A stretch of DNA of 64,000 nucleotides from Tritrichomonas musculus. Taxonomy: Eukaryota > Parabasalia > Tritrichomonadida > Tritrichomonadidae. The notes under the pieces were generated by a model. The model was given only the letters and a program-made list of their open reading frames with translations. It was not told where the DNA came from and did not search any database. The position numbers were made by a program, and so were the translations under genes. Position 1 is the stretch's first letter; each line of letters starts with the position of its first letter. Below are positions 9,895-21,900 of this stretch, piece after piece. Location: the NCBI GenBank assembly GCA_039105265.1, contig JAPFFF010000019.1, forward strand, positions 1,520,501 through 1,584,500, written 5' to 3'.

Positions 9895-10943
9895 ATCTAT
9901 TCAAGTTCACTTTTTCATTTAATATGAATAATTATAAAAAAAAAAAAAAAAAAAAAAGAAAAAAAAAATTTACTCTAATGCATAGTGATTAATTAAACAA
10001 CTGATTTTATTTATTTTGATTTTTTTATATGAAAACTTTTTCTTCAATCATCTTTTATAACAAATACAATTCACAAATAAGCAATCTTTTTGAATTGAAT
10101 TATTATTTAATATATTTCACAGTCTATGATTTTCTATTTCACACTGGAGCTATTCCTTCAAATTCTCATATTATTCATTATATGATATATGAATTTATTT
10201 TTTGATGAAAATTATGATATTCATTACAAAATGATATTTAATGATCAAATTTTAATTATTTAATAAAAAAAAAAATATATGAACAAATAATTTAACGAAC
10301 CATTTAAAAAAAATTAATATAATTTAAATATATAAATGACAAATACTTCTTATTTTATGATAAAAATCAATATTTTTGATAATTGACAAAAGAAAATCCA
10401 AATATATGTGAAAATTATGAAATTCAAAAATTTGAATAAACTCAATTAAAAAATTCAAATAAATTTTGAAAAAATAAAATTTTATACAATAATATATCCT
10501 AATTTAGACTGCATATATTATGCATATATTAATTAAATACATATATTTATTATATTTTAAAATAAAAATAATATGCAAAATTTAATTTTAAATAAAAATC
10601 TTGCGAGACTTCATGGAAAAAAATAGGTTATTTTTTTGAATATAATAAAATTATCGTTTCACTATAAATCAAAAAAAAATTTATATATATTCAAATGTAT
10701 CAAAATAAAACAATTTAAAATAATTTATTTAATTTCCAAATAATATTATAAATTTAATTTTATAAAAATATTTTATTTTAATTATGTATTTATTTAAAAA
10801 TAATATAAACACTATATAATTATTTTTTATATCACAAGAAATATAATAATTCAAAAATTGAGATAAATAATCGTGGGTATAATTATATCGGCGTTTTTTA
10901 TTTCACCATAAAATTTTTATTTTTACTCACGTTTATATAATAA
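9895..10943. other. Gene-free, extremely AT-rich spacer
   Basis: This spacer of about 1 kb is almost entirely A/T. It holds an A22 run at 9936-9957 followed after one G by a second A-run, just 3' of the surface gene. There is no ORF or RNA-like structure that I can support. The part next to 10944 should contain the promoter of the acyltransferase gene. Confidence 0.6.
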
Positions 10944-12200
10944 ATGATTCGCGATTTACAAGGATGGGACAAACTATTTTACCAAGGCAAAATTATGACC
11001 CCCATTGTTTTGAGGTTCGGAAAACACAGTGATGTTGCACCAGTTGCAGAGATGCTATCAAAGAAAGTGTTAGCTTTTCAATTAGGAACTGATGGCCATA
11101 TCCTTTACCGAAATCCACAACATGTTCCAATATATGATCTCCCTAACCTTTCTAACAATGAAGAACTCAGCCATTATATGTTACAAAAACATACAAGACC
11201 GTTTAAATTTGCTCTTGGTTCTATTGGTGTAAACGATGATTGTGTGGTTATTAACTGCAATCATATGGTTGCTGATGGTGGATATTTGCATTTTATTATT
11301 GATGAGATATCAAATGGCAGAGACACACCATTAGATGATGATTATCCTCATTCAGCAGAGTTTTTATTCACTAAAGAGATCAGTGAAGCTTCAGATGACC
11401 TACTTCCAGCTGACTATGACATGAAACTAACAAACTTCCTTTCTAAAGACCGTGATCAACTTAACGCAAATGAATATGCACGTTTAATCATCACTGAGTT
11501 TCCAGCTAATTCTTTGCAATGCTACAACAAAGAAAAGAAGATGATCAAAGGCCTAACTGAATCTATTTTATCTAACTTTTATGCAGCAGCTGTGGCTTAT
11601 AGTGCACAAAGCTTTAAGTGTGGAGTCGAAAGTTGTGTTGATCTTCGACGATACCTCAAAAAACGTTCATGGAGCGATACATGCATATTTTCAATGATTC
11701 CAATTATGGCTGATGTTGTACCAACAGAATCACTTGCCGATATTGGACAAAAGCTTAGATATGATTTAAATCGAAGAATCGATAATGGAAGCAGTTTTTC
11801 ATATCTAAAAGCAATTTATGAAGGAAAAACAGGTCCAGAATTCAAAGGATCTCGGTGTGAAATATCTAATGTTGGACCTACACGTATTGGTGGACCACTT
11901 GTCGATGCTTATTACGGATACTCTGAACTTTCAATTGCTATGCCACACATCATTTCAATTACATCATTCAGTATCATTGGAAATGGAAGAAATAATATTA
12001 TTTTCCGTCTTAAATACAATTCTGATAAACTCAGCACTCGTGAAGCAAAGATGATGTCGGCTTCCACAATATGGTCAATGCAAAATATCGGCAACGAAAC
12101 ATCACTCGAAAAGGCCATTGAATCAATTAGCCAGTTCCAGAAGAAATATATGAAAGAAAACAAAGGATCTGTTAAAAGATACGTCAACGCGTTTGATTAA
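10944..12200 (+). CDS. CoA-dependent acyltransferase of the condensation/BAHD superfamily
   Basis: A 418-residue protein, close to the usual 420-460 of this superfamily. The catalytic motif HxxxDG is present as NHMVADGG with H107 and D111, at the position expected for the active-site histidine of the first chloramphenicol-acetyltransferase-like lobe. The second lobe is represented by IVGPT-like text (SNVGPTRIGGP) and a C-terminal strand-rich stretch (IIFRLKYNSDKLS). The DFGWG motif of plant BAHD enzymes is not seen, so it is nearer to alcohol-acetyltransferase/PapA-type or stand-alone condensation proteins. The enzyme would transfer an acyl group from CoA to an alcohol or amine; donor and acceptor cannot be told. 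No signal peptide is seen, so it is probably cytosolic. The stop codon overlaps TAAA, the trichomonad polyadenylation signal. Confidence 0.82.
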   Translation: MIRDLQGWDKLFYQGKIMTPIVLRFGKHSDVAPVAEMLSKKVLAFQLGTDGHILYRNPQHVPIYDLPNLSNNEELSHYMLQKHTRPFKFALGSIGVNDDCVVINCNHMVADGGYLHFIIDEISNGRDTPLDDDYPHSAEFLFTKEISEASDDLLPADYDMKLTNFLSKDRDQLNANEYARLIITEFPANSLQCYNKEKKMIKGLTESILSNFYAAAVAYSAQSFKCGVESCVDLRRYLKKRSWSDTCIFSMIPIMADVVPTESLADIGQKLRYDLNRRIDNGSSFSYLKAIYEGKTGPEFKGSRCEISNVGPTRIGGPLVDAYYGYSELSIAMPHIISITSFSIIGNGRNNIIFRLKYNSDKLSTREAKMMSASTIWSMQNIGNETSLEKAIESISQFQKKYMKENKGSVKRYVNAFD

Positions 12201-12418
12201 ATTTATTAATAAAGTTTAGTTAAAAGTATTTAAATATTGCATTAAAGTTTATGCATCGTATCGATTTTTCCATAAATTAAATTTCAGTCATAAATCATAT
12301 ATGTTCAATTTGGTAAGCAATTAGGCTGTAAAATTTAATAAAGAAAATAATAGAATTAATTTTAGAAATTCATCTTTTATTTTAAACATACATATATAGG
12401 TTTAATAATGAAAAAATT

Positions 12419-12640
12419 TCAAAATGAAGATTCATTTTCAATGTAAAAATTGCTTTTGTTGATCACTTGGTCATAATAGCTATTATTTGATTCGGTATGT
12501 TTGTCCACAATGAATTCTTCGATTTCAATTTCTCTGTCGTTAAGTGAAATTATTTCGAGAGACTCTTCGTCGTTCAATGCCATGTTGTAAAAGGTATCAA
12601 TTGGGTATTCAATCATCGTTTGTTCGTTATTTGATGACAT
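12419..12640 (-). CDS. Possible small acidic protein, 73 residues
   Basis: A short minus-strand ORF with an ATG start. It encodes an acidic, N/E/S-rich peptide (for example NDREIEIEEFIVDK) without membrane segment, cysteine pattern or recognisable domain. Its composition is protein-like, and the spacer around it is otherwise much poorer in coding potential. An overlapping plus-strand ORF (12544-12768) is hydrophobic and begins without an ATG, so I prefer this one. It could equally be chance. No function is suggested. Confidence 0.35.
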   Translation of the reverse strand: MSSNNEQTMIEYPIDTFYNMALNDEESLEIISLNDREIEIEEFIVDKHTESNNSYYDQVINKSNFYIENESSF

Positions 12641-12975
12641 TTGTTATGATCTCTTTGTTAAAAAATGATATGCTTCTTCATTCCTTTTTCACTATTCCAA
12701 AACTAACTTCCTTTTTCACTTATTTTCCTTTTTCCGATTTTATTTCATACTATTTATGGCACACTTAAAACAATAAAAATAGTTCATAAATTTCAAATAA
12801 TTTAATTATATCATTCATTGCTTTTTCGGAGAAAAAAATATTTTAATAAATAAAAAATAATTAAAAACTTAATTGGCTAAATACAAACAATTTTAAAAAA
12901 CATTCTAAAAAAATCATATCTCAATAGTTAACTATCAAATAAAGCGAATTAACTATTGAGTAAAATAACCATTTT
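12641..12975. other. Spacer downstream of the giant gene
   Basis: 335 bp of AT-rich DNA between the small minus-strand ORF and the 3' end of the giant minus-strand gene. I see no gene, repeat or structured RNA. It should contain the 3' processing site of the giant transcript. Confidence 0.5.
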
Positions 12976-15900
12976 CTAATCTGTATTTAGTGCCTTTAAT
13001 AGGCACTGATCTAGTTTGCTGGATATAAATTCTGTTGTATAATTAACAACAGAATTTGTGATTGTCAAACTATTTGCCATATCGAATAAATACGGCATCA
13101 AATATTTTTCGCCTGTTTTATCATTTTTACTTATAACAAAATTTGATGGTGAAAGTATTTTGTTCAGACAATTAGATAGCATATCAGACATCTCTTTATC
13201 TAATTGCAAAAACAAATTGAGGTTTAACAATGAGCTAGACGGAACACATGAAAAATTAAATATAACAAATTGACTGTGCTGAAAAACGTTTCCTAAAAAA
13301 TTTGAGAACGAACTGTCAATTGAATTTGAAAGTTCTTCTTCAAACGAGTCCACTGCTCCATTATAAATGGAATCGCAGTCAAATTGAATGCTTTGATGAT
13401 GTAAATTCAAAGTTGTGAAAAATTGAATCAAATTCTTAATTTGAATTGAAATCATGCCTCCAACTTTTGGCTCTGCTAATTGGACCACTTGGATCATTGC
13501 GAAATCAATTTGCGGCGAGTTTGAGAGTTCTTTTGCATGCGAATTATTGCAGAAACAGCGAAGATTCTGAATGGAATCTTGGATGCTTTTTAGACCCAAA
13601 TTTTCTTTTAGATTTCGATCAAAATCGACTTCGTATAAATTATCAAGTGGAATCTCTATTTCAGTGTCTTCTGCTGTTGGCGCAGAGATGATTTGGCCAC
13701 CGAAATTTGCATGCAACGACTCTGCGAGACTTTTATTCAATGCTTCAGTGAATAAATTATCGAGATGAATCTGGACAGACTCATTGACTTGCTCAGAAAT
13801 AAAATCTACTTCTTCTTCTTCGGATGAGGATTCTTGGTGAAGTTCGAGGCTTTGATGGCGGGTGGACAAAATGTCTGGACACACTTTCAATTCATCAAGA
13901 AATTCTGTTCTCAAATTTTGTGAGAGTGCACTCAATGTTTTGCTGACTGAAATGTCAAAAACAGTGTCTTGGTTTGGCGAAATCTCGTTGATCTTCATGA
14001 CACTATTCATGAGCGACTGATAACTCATCTTTCCATCGAAGGCACTTAGATTCACATCGAAATCTAAATTGAGGTTAACAACAGGCATTTTTTGATGGTG
14101 TTGGAAGTCATTGAGGATGCAAATTGGCTGTGAAATGCTGCTTAAAAATGAACTAAAGACATTGAATTCAAAGTCAGATGAATCAAATAGATCATCTTGC
14201 AGTGAAATCGCGCCAATTTCAAATGAATTTGTTTGATCAGTGAGAGCACTCTGAATTGAGTTATTGAGAATTGAATCAAGCATGCTAGAAAGCGCACCAA
14301 TCAGCAGTGAATTAAATTCATCGCTAGCAACAACATTTGGCTGCCTGATTTGAAGCAAGTCCATCTTATTTCGCAGCAAGCTTCGGCGTTCTTCAATGCT
14401 AAATGACTCGCTAATTTCTTTCACTAACAAAGAAACAGCTTCATTTCTAATCATCTCGTCAGCGGTTTTGTCAGGCCAGCAGAAGTTGTCCAAGCAAGTT
14501 AAGACTGAATGTTTTTTATCAAACAAATCATTGAATTCAAAGCTAAACACTTCGCTCAAAAAGATCTGACCCAAACAGCTATCAAGCTCTCTTTCATTAT
14601 TATTACGAGTGCCACTTTTTGCTCCTTGGAGACGAATGAGGCCACTTGAAATATTTTGAATCAGATTGTCATCGTGATGCGTGAATTGAATAATTTCATC
14701 GTCGCTTTGAATTAACTCATCCAAATCACGATCACTGGCGAGGACGCTTCTGTCTTCAAATTTCAGGCATTTCTTGATGCATGCGTCGAGTGAGTCATTA
14801 AAGGCACGGTCAATCATATTGCGAATTAGCAGCATTTCGTGCTTGCTTGGTGAAAGTGGCAAATCGTCATTCGTGCTTATAATCTTCACTCCAATCAGAT
14901 CTATGCAATTTAAGCTGAAAATGCTCGTATTCGTAAAGTTAAGCTTATCACCGATGTCACTCATTGCAAGCAAAATTGCTTGATTGACAAAATGATCGTT
15001 ATTTATGGGCCTAAAGGCAATCAATCTAATCAAGCACTTGTTTGTGCCAAGATCATCAAGCAAAGGAAGTTCGAGCTGGAAATGAGGCAACTTATATTCA
15101 GAATCAATTCTTGGCCTTTCTGACTTGCAAAATGATGAGAGACAGCTTAATGAGTCCATTGTAAAAATTGTGGAGGAATCAAATTCAAAATCTTCCTCGT
15201 CGAAAACATCAGAGGACATCTCGCCTGGCAAATATTGAATCAGAGCTGAGTCAATTGGAAAGATTACTTGTGAAAGATCATTTGAAAATGATAAAACTGA
15301 TTGTCGCAATGACTTGTTGAGTGCTTGGCTGAGATTGTTTGCGATAAAACTTGAAATGTTTGGGATTTCATATTTTGTTACGTCGTTTTGGATGACCATA
15401 TCAAAACCGTTATTTTTCATTGATGAAAGTAAACATTCTGGCAATGAATGATCAAGTATATTTTCAACAAATTCTTGTATTGAAGGAGCAACTGATGAAA
15501 CTGGGAAAGCATTTCGATTAGAAACAAAATTGGAAAGAGAAAACAAATTCAAATGGAAAAATGGAAAGTCCAAATAGAATTCTTCTCCAATTTCACCGAT
15601 AGAGATGCTTGCAGCTGAACTATTTTTAGGAGACTCATTAAAAATAAAAAGTGACTTGAAAGCATTGTTGGTGCTAGAAATATCTGTGAATGGTAAGAGT
15701 TCTGATTCATCGATGAATTTAATGGTTTCAATGTCAGTCTTGTTCGTTGATATAAGAAGTGGTGATGAATTGATTTCGTCTTTGTTTTTATTGATGTTCA
15801 TTGTGATGCTTCCAAAAAGGGATGTTTCAAATAATGTTTCAATTCGTTCATTTATTAAGTTGCATTCTTCTTCTGTTAATTCATTCTCTTTCTTTCGAGG

Positions 15901-18900
15901 AGGAATTGTTATTAAATCAAACTCCGAACTTTGTTTCATTTGTTTAATAGAATTGACAAAAGATTCTTGGATTTTGTTTGATAAGAAATCAATTACATGA
16001 GAAACTGCTTTATTCTGGATCATAACTGATGCGTTTTCATTGAAAGCAAAGTGATAAAGAGGTTTTGTTATGCAATCAAGAGAATTCAAATCCAATTCAA
16101 GATTCATTGAAAAATCTTCATCAACTTTAATATCACGACGATTTTGTTCATATTGTGATATAAAATGCAAAGGGCTTGCAATAATATGTAATAGATAGTC
16201 ATCAATTTGAATTATTTCATTGATAGAAAATTCAAGATCGTTGATTGCTGAATTAGTTGTGTCAAAGTTTTCGTTGAAAAGATGATTGATGTCGTTTTGA
16301 AGGATCTTTGAGAGAGATTTTGTTAATGCTTCATTCAGTGTGAATGAAACTTTGAAATCAATTTGATTATTCAAATTTGATGTTGATTTGGTAAGAATCA
16401 TTAGATCAAGATGGTCTAAAATTGATTTCTTTTCAATTCTTATTATTTCATTGTCCATCATCAAACCGATTTCATTGACAGCAGAATTAACCGAAGATGA
16501 AATTGGCAAAGAAGATTTTTCAATATTTTGAAGACTTTCAATTTCATGAGTAAAACTATTTGCAATTAATGAACCAAAATTCATCGATTGTAATTCATAG
16601 AGAGGAATGGTATGCTCCATTATGCTTTGAGAATGCTCACCGAAGTTAAATAGTGACTTGAAAGCATTGTTGGTGTTTGAAATATCTGTGAATGGTAAGA
16701 GTTCTGATTCATCGATGAATTTAATGGTTTCAATGTCAGTCTTGTTCGTTGATATAAGAAGTGGTGATGAATTGATTTCGTCTTTGTTTTTATTGATGTT
16801 CATTGTGATGCTTCCAAAAAGTGATGTTTCAAATAATGTTTCAATTCGTTCATTTATTAAGTTGCATTCTTCTTCTGTTAATTCATTCTCTTTCTTTCGA
16901 GGTGGAATTGTTATTAAATCAAACTCCGAACTTTGTTTCATTTGTTTAATAGAATTGACAAAAGATTCTTGGATTTTGTTTGATAAGAAATCAATTACAT
17001 GAGAAATTGCTTTATTCTGGATCATAACTGATGCGTTTTCATTGAAAGCAAAGTGATAAAGAGGTTTCGTTACATTGCAACTTAATTTATCAAACTGAAT
17101 AAATTCTGATTCAAGATGAATAGAGAAGCCTTTTGAGGCAAATGCTAGATATTCATTTTCTTTTGCTTTATAGTGACTTATTTCATATTGCGATACAAAA
17201 TCTAACGGACTTGCCAATGGAGGTAATAGATAGTCATCAAATTGAATTATTTCATTGGTAGAAAATTCAAGATCGTTGATTGATGAATTAGTTGTGTCAA
17301 AGTTTTCGTTGAAAAGATGATTGATGTCGTTTTGAAGGATCTTTGAGAGAGATTTTGTTAATGCTTCATTCAGTGTGAATGAAACTTTGAAATCAATTTG
17401 ATTATTCAAATTTGATGTTGATTTGGTAAGAATCATTAGATCGAGATGGTCTAAAATTGATTTCTTTTCAATTCCTTTTAATTTATTATCCATCATTAAA
17501 CCGATTTCATTGACAGCAGAATTAACTGAAGATGAAATTGGCAAAGAAGATTTTTCAATATTTTGAAGACTTTCAATTTCTTGAGTAAAACTATTTGCAA
17601 TAAATGAATCAAAATTAATTAGTGATAGTTCATGTAGTGAGATTAATCTGTCAGTTAAAATGGTCTGCTTCATTGTGTTTTGAGAATGCTCACCGAAGTT
17701 AAATAGTGACTTGAAAGCATTGTTGGTGCTAGAAATATCTGTGAATGGTAAGAGTTCTGATTCATCGATGAATTTAATGGTTTCAATCTCAGTCTTGTTC
17801 GTTGATATAAGAAGTGGTGATGAATTGATTTCGTCTTTGTTTTTATTGATGTTCATTGTGATGCTTCCAAAAAGGGATGTTTCAAATAATGTTTCAATTC
17901 GTTCATTTATTAAGTTGCATTCTTCTTCTGTTAATTCATTCTCTTTCTTTCGAGGAGGAATTGTTATTAAATCAAACTCCGAACTTTGTTTCATTTGTTT
18001 AATAGAATTAACAAAAGATTCTTGGATTTTGTTAGATAAGAAATCAATTACATGAGAAATTGCTTTATTCTGGATCATAACTGGTGTGTTCTCATTGAAA
18101 GCAAAGTGATAAAAAGGTGATTTAGTAAGGATCATTAAGTCAGGAAGATCCAAAATTGATTTCTTTTTTATTCCTTTTAATTTATTATCCATCATCAAAC
18201 TGATTACATTGACAGCAGAATTAACTGAAGATGTAATTGGTAAACAAGTTTTTTCAACATTATGTAGAATTTCAATTTCATGAGCAAAACTCTTTGTAAT
18301 AGATGAATCAAAGTTCAATGATGGCAATTCATAAGGTGGAATAAAACTATTGATCTCATTGTTCAATTTTATATAAGGCTGAGTAATCAGCATAAACGAA
18401 CAAGCATTTTGTATTTGGTCTTTTACAAGGAAATTGATAACATTAAAATCAAGAAAATCATCGAAGCTGATTTGATAATCATTAAGATCGATCTGAATTT
18501 GGCTAAAGTCAAAAAGCAAGGATGATTTGATAAATGAATTAATGCTTCTTTCAAATATTTCTGACAATGAATTATTCATGTTTCTTACCATTGATTCATT
18601 TATCATTTCGATTGGCAAAACCTGCAGCATAGAATCTGTTATTGGGAGAATTCTCAAGTCAATCTGATTAGCAAATTTAGATGGAGGAATAGACTTTAGC
18701 AGTGAATCCAATTTCAAGTTGATTGAGTCAATTGAATGCCTAACTGAAAGAGGCATCAGGCAGCTATCAAGTGACTTGAACTGATTGAGCTTTGAAGAAT
18801 TTAAACCGAACTGCTCACAAAGCTCATTAAAGCTGAAATCTGCATCAATTAATCGTTCTTCGGATAAACTCTTCTCTTTAGTTTGGATGTTAGAGATTGA

Positions 18901-21900
18901 AATCTGATTTAATGGACAAACAAGATCAACCAATTGCACCAAATTGTCAAACTCAGATAACTCGATTTCATTGAAATATTCAAGTTGATCATCTTGAATT
19001 TGTGAACTCTCAAGTACAGTTGTCAAAATATTAAACGAGTTATTAAAATGATTTCGATCAGTAATAACAAGCTTTTCCAGATCAGTATTTAACAAATCAA
19101 CATCTTTAAGAGATGCATCTGACGGCAGTAATTGTGGATATACTGCTTTTAGAATCAAAGAAAACTTATTCTTAATATCTGAATCAGGTGAAACGAAGCT
19201 TGACAAATCAAATGAAATAAAGCTTGCATTGATATCAAATAAATCAATAGAAGAGGAGGATTTATCTGCCTTTCTTGAAATGCAAAACAGATTCAAACTT
19301 GCTACGCTAGGCTTATTAAGCATTTTTGTTATAAAGCTATATGATTTGGTAAAATCAAGATTCAGTTCAATTGAAATAGGTGAGATGCACCTTGAAATTT
19401 CTTCAATTGACAACAGTGAAGATGATCTATTTGACAGAGCTCTTGCTAAAGCACCATTTAACAAATCACTAATATCATCTTCAACTTGGCTTAAAGCAAA
19501 ATTAGCTGAAATACAACTGCTTTTAGGCGTAAGTCTATTTAGGTTGTCTACAACTCTATTTGTGGTTATGAAATCGAAGTTCTCATCGAAAGGATTCGAT
19601 ACCAAGTTTTCGTCTTCGAATTGCTGTCTTTTAACATCATTAATTCGATTTTGAGTAACCTCAAAGTCAATTAAATGAAGGATAGAAGTGTCACTTTCAT
19701 TAAGACGATTCAAAGCGGCAGCATCATTAATTTCTGGAAGAGAAAAATCGAGAAAAGCCAAATCACGCTCATTATCATCCAAATTTCCATGGTATTGAAT
19801 GCAATCTAGTTGACAGAGAGGAGAAACTATTGGTAAATCAAAAGAACAATGGGAAGAAATGAACAAATCTAGAGAAGCGATGACACTTTCTGATGCAAAA
19901 GCTGCTCTGCTTTCGAATGAATCAGGCATGACTTGGCAGTGAAAATCAAACGTTTCTCTATTGTTCTGATTCATCAAAGCATCATGAAGGATGAAGTTGA
20001 AAGACTGCAATAAGTCAGACATCAGTTCTTTCGTTGCCTTAAAAACAGTTCTGGATACAATCAAATCATTTAACTGAGATAAAGCTGAAACTGGAGTAGA
20101 AACACGGGCTGAAATATCATTCAATTCGAGTGATAAAGAATCTCGTGAATAAGATCTTGCTTCGTTATTTGATTGTTCAATTTGCTTTTGCTCATTTAGA
20201 GCAAAACTTTGATCAGGAACCCGATTCAGAATTGGATTTGTATGGATGCAATTTTGGTTCAAGAAGATGTAATTCACTGGATCATTGATGATTAATTCTT
20301 CAATACGAAAAGCATCCAGAAAGAAAACTTCTCTGTTTTTATTTCTCATTTCGAGAACGTGAGCAACACTGAAATCTGGCTCAATCTCATCCAGGCCATT
20401 TAACTGATCCAAATATAAGTCAAAATTAGGATGCAAGGGCTCAGTGTTCTTGCTGAATAATGATATCGGGTAAAGAGATGATTGAACTTGATCTTTTCCA
20501 TTAAATTGAATTAGGTTTCCTGATACGCCTGATACAGAGTCAATAGCAGCTCTATTTACGATATTTTCTCTCTTTTCATCAATGCTGCATTCAGCAGTTA
20601 TTCTATCAAACAAAGCAAGCTTGGGTGCAGTTAGTGAAAGAAAACTGCTTGGATCAAATTCATCAAACAAAATTGGCTGAAAATCAATACTGCTGAGATC
20701 AAGAACATGATACGCTTCAATCTCACCAAAGTGTTCAAGTGGCTTAGCTGATCTAGTTGCAGAAAATTGATTGTAATTGAGATTCATGCTTGATGGAAAG
20801 ATGAAGTCATGTGGCAAAATATCAGATTCAATTTGCTCATAATTTAGCAAAGGCATGCTTGATTTCTCATGATTTCTGATATCCAAAAGATCATCATTGA
20901 TAATTTCATCGTCAAGTTCAACAAATACATTTTGATCATTCTGTGATATTTGGAACAAAGAAAGAGATTTGGCATGCGCTGGTATCAATTTATCAACCAA
21001 TGAAGAAATAGAATCATTTTGTATGATATCAGTGGGAGCATCAACAATTAAGTTGTTTTGATTGTCCAATTTGTTTTCTATCGGTTCAAAATGCAATAAA
21101 AATGAGCATAATAAATTGGGACCTCCAAACCAAAATGGCTCGCTTGCATCTAAAGGTGGCAATGAATAGGCAGACTCGGCAAGTTCTTCATTGGCTGCAG
21201 AAAGTAGAAGTTTTTCTAAGTTACTTGATAACATCTCTGATATTTCGTTTTTCACTCTCTTCTCTGCCTGATAAATATCATAATTATCTGCAATGTTCAA
21301 TGATTGAATGAATTCATCTGCTGAGTTGTTGTTGCTATCGGATGAATTTCCAAGCTCTTCATTGATGTTCGCAATAATTTCTTCCAAAAGATAATTAGAA
21401 AGAGTGGATTTCAAATTTAGCGATAAAAATGCCGACACTGCGTTCATTGATTCATTGATTGATTCATCAATGATGGCTTGTTGTGAAAGTGTCGCACCTT
21501 GAAGTATCAAATCATTTGCTCTAAATTTGAAACAATTAGAAAGCAAAGAAATCAACTCTTCATCTATTTGATTAGAGCAATCTTGCATGATTGAATTTCG
21601 AGCCTGAATCATACTTTTAATAGGAAAACGAGGACAGAGTGGATCAAATAGGTTGCTTCTAGAAGTTGGCTGAGTGAAATCGAGAATTGGATTCAAATTA
21701 AAATCAATTTCATCGTCAAGAATCGATGAAACTGCATCGTTATTTTGGTCAAACAAGTTGACTAAGACTGAATCATCACTTTTTGCGTATGAAAATGAGT
21801 GATCAATGAATGATGATGACAAAATATTTTGGGCTTTGATCAATGAATCATTGGTGATTTCAGATGCTTTTTGTTCAGAAATTGTTTGACTGATGCTCCT

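Noticed and set aside
15605-18055. Three similar plus-strand ORFs of about 114 codons
   Set aside because: They are antisense shadows of the 1-kb tandem repeat in the giant minus-strand gene; their similarity simply reflects the DNA duplication.
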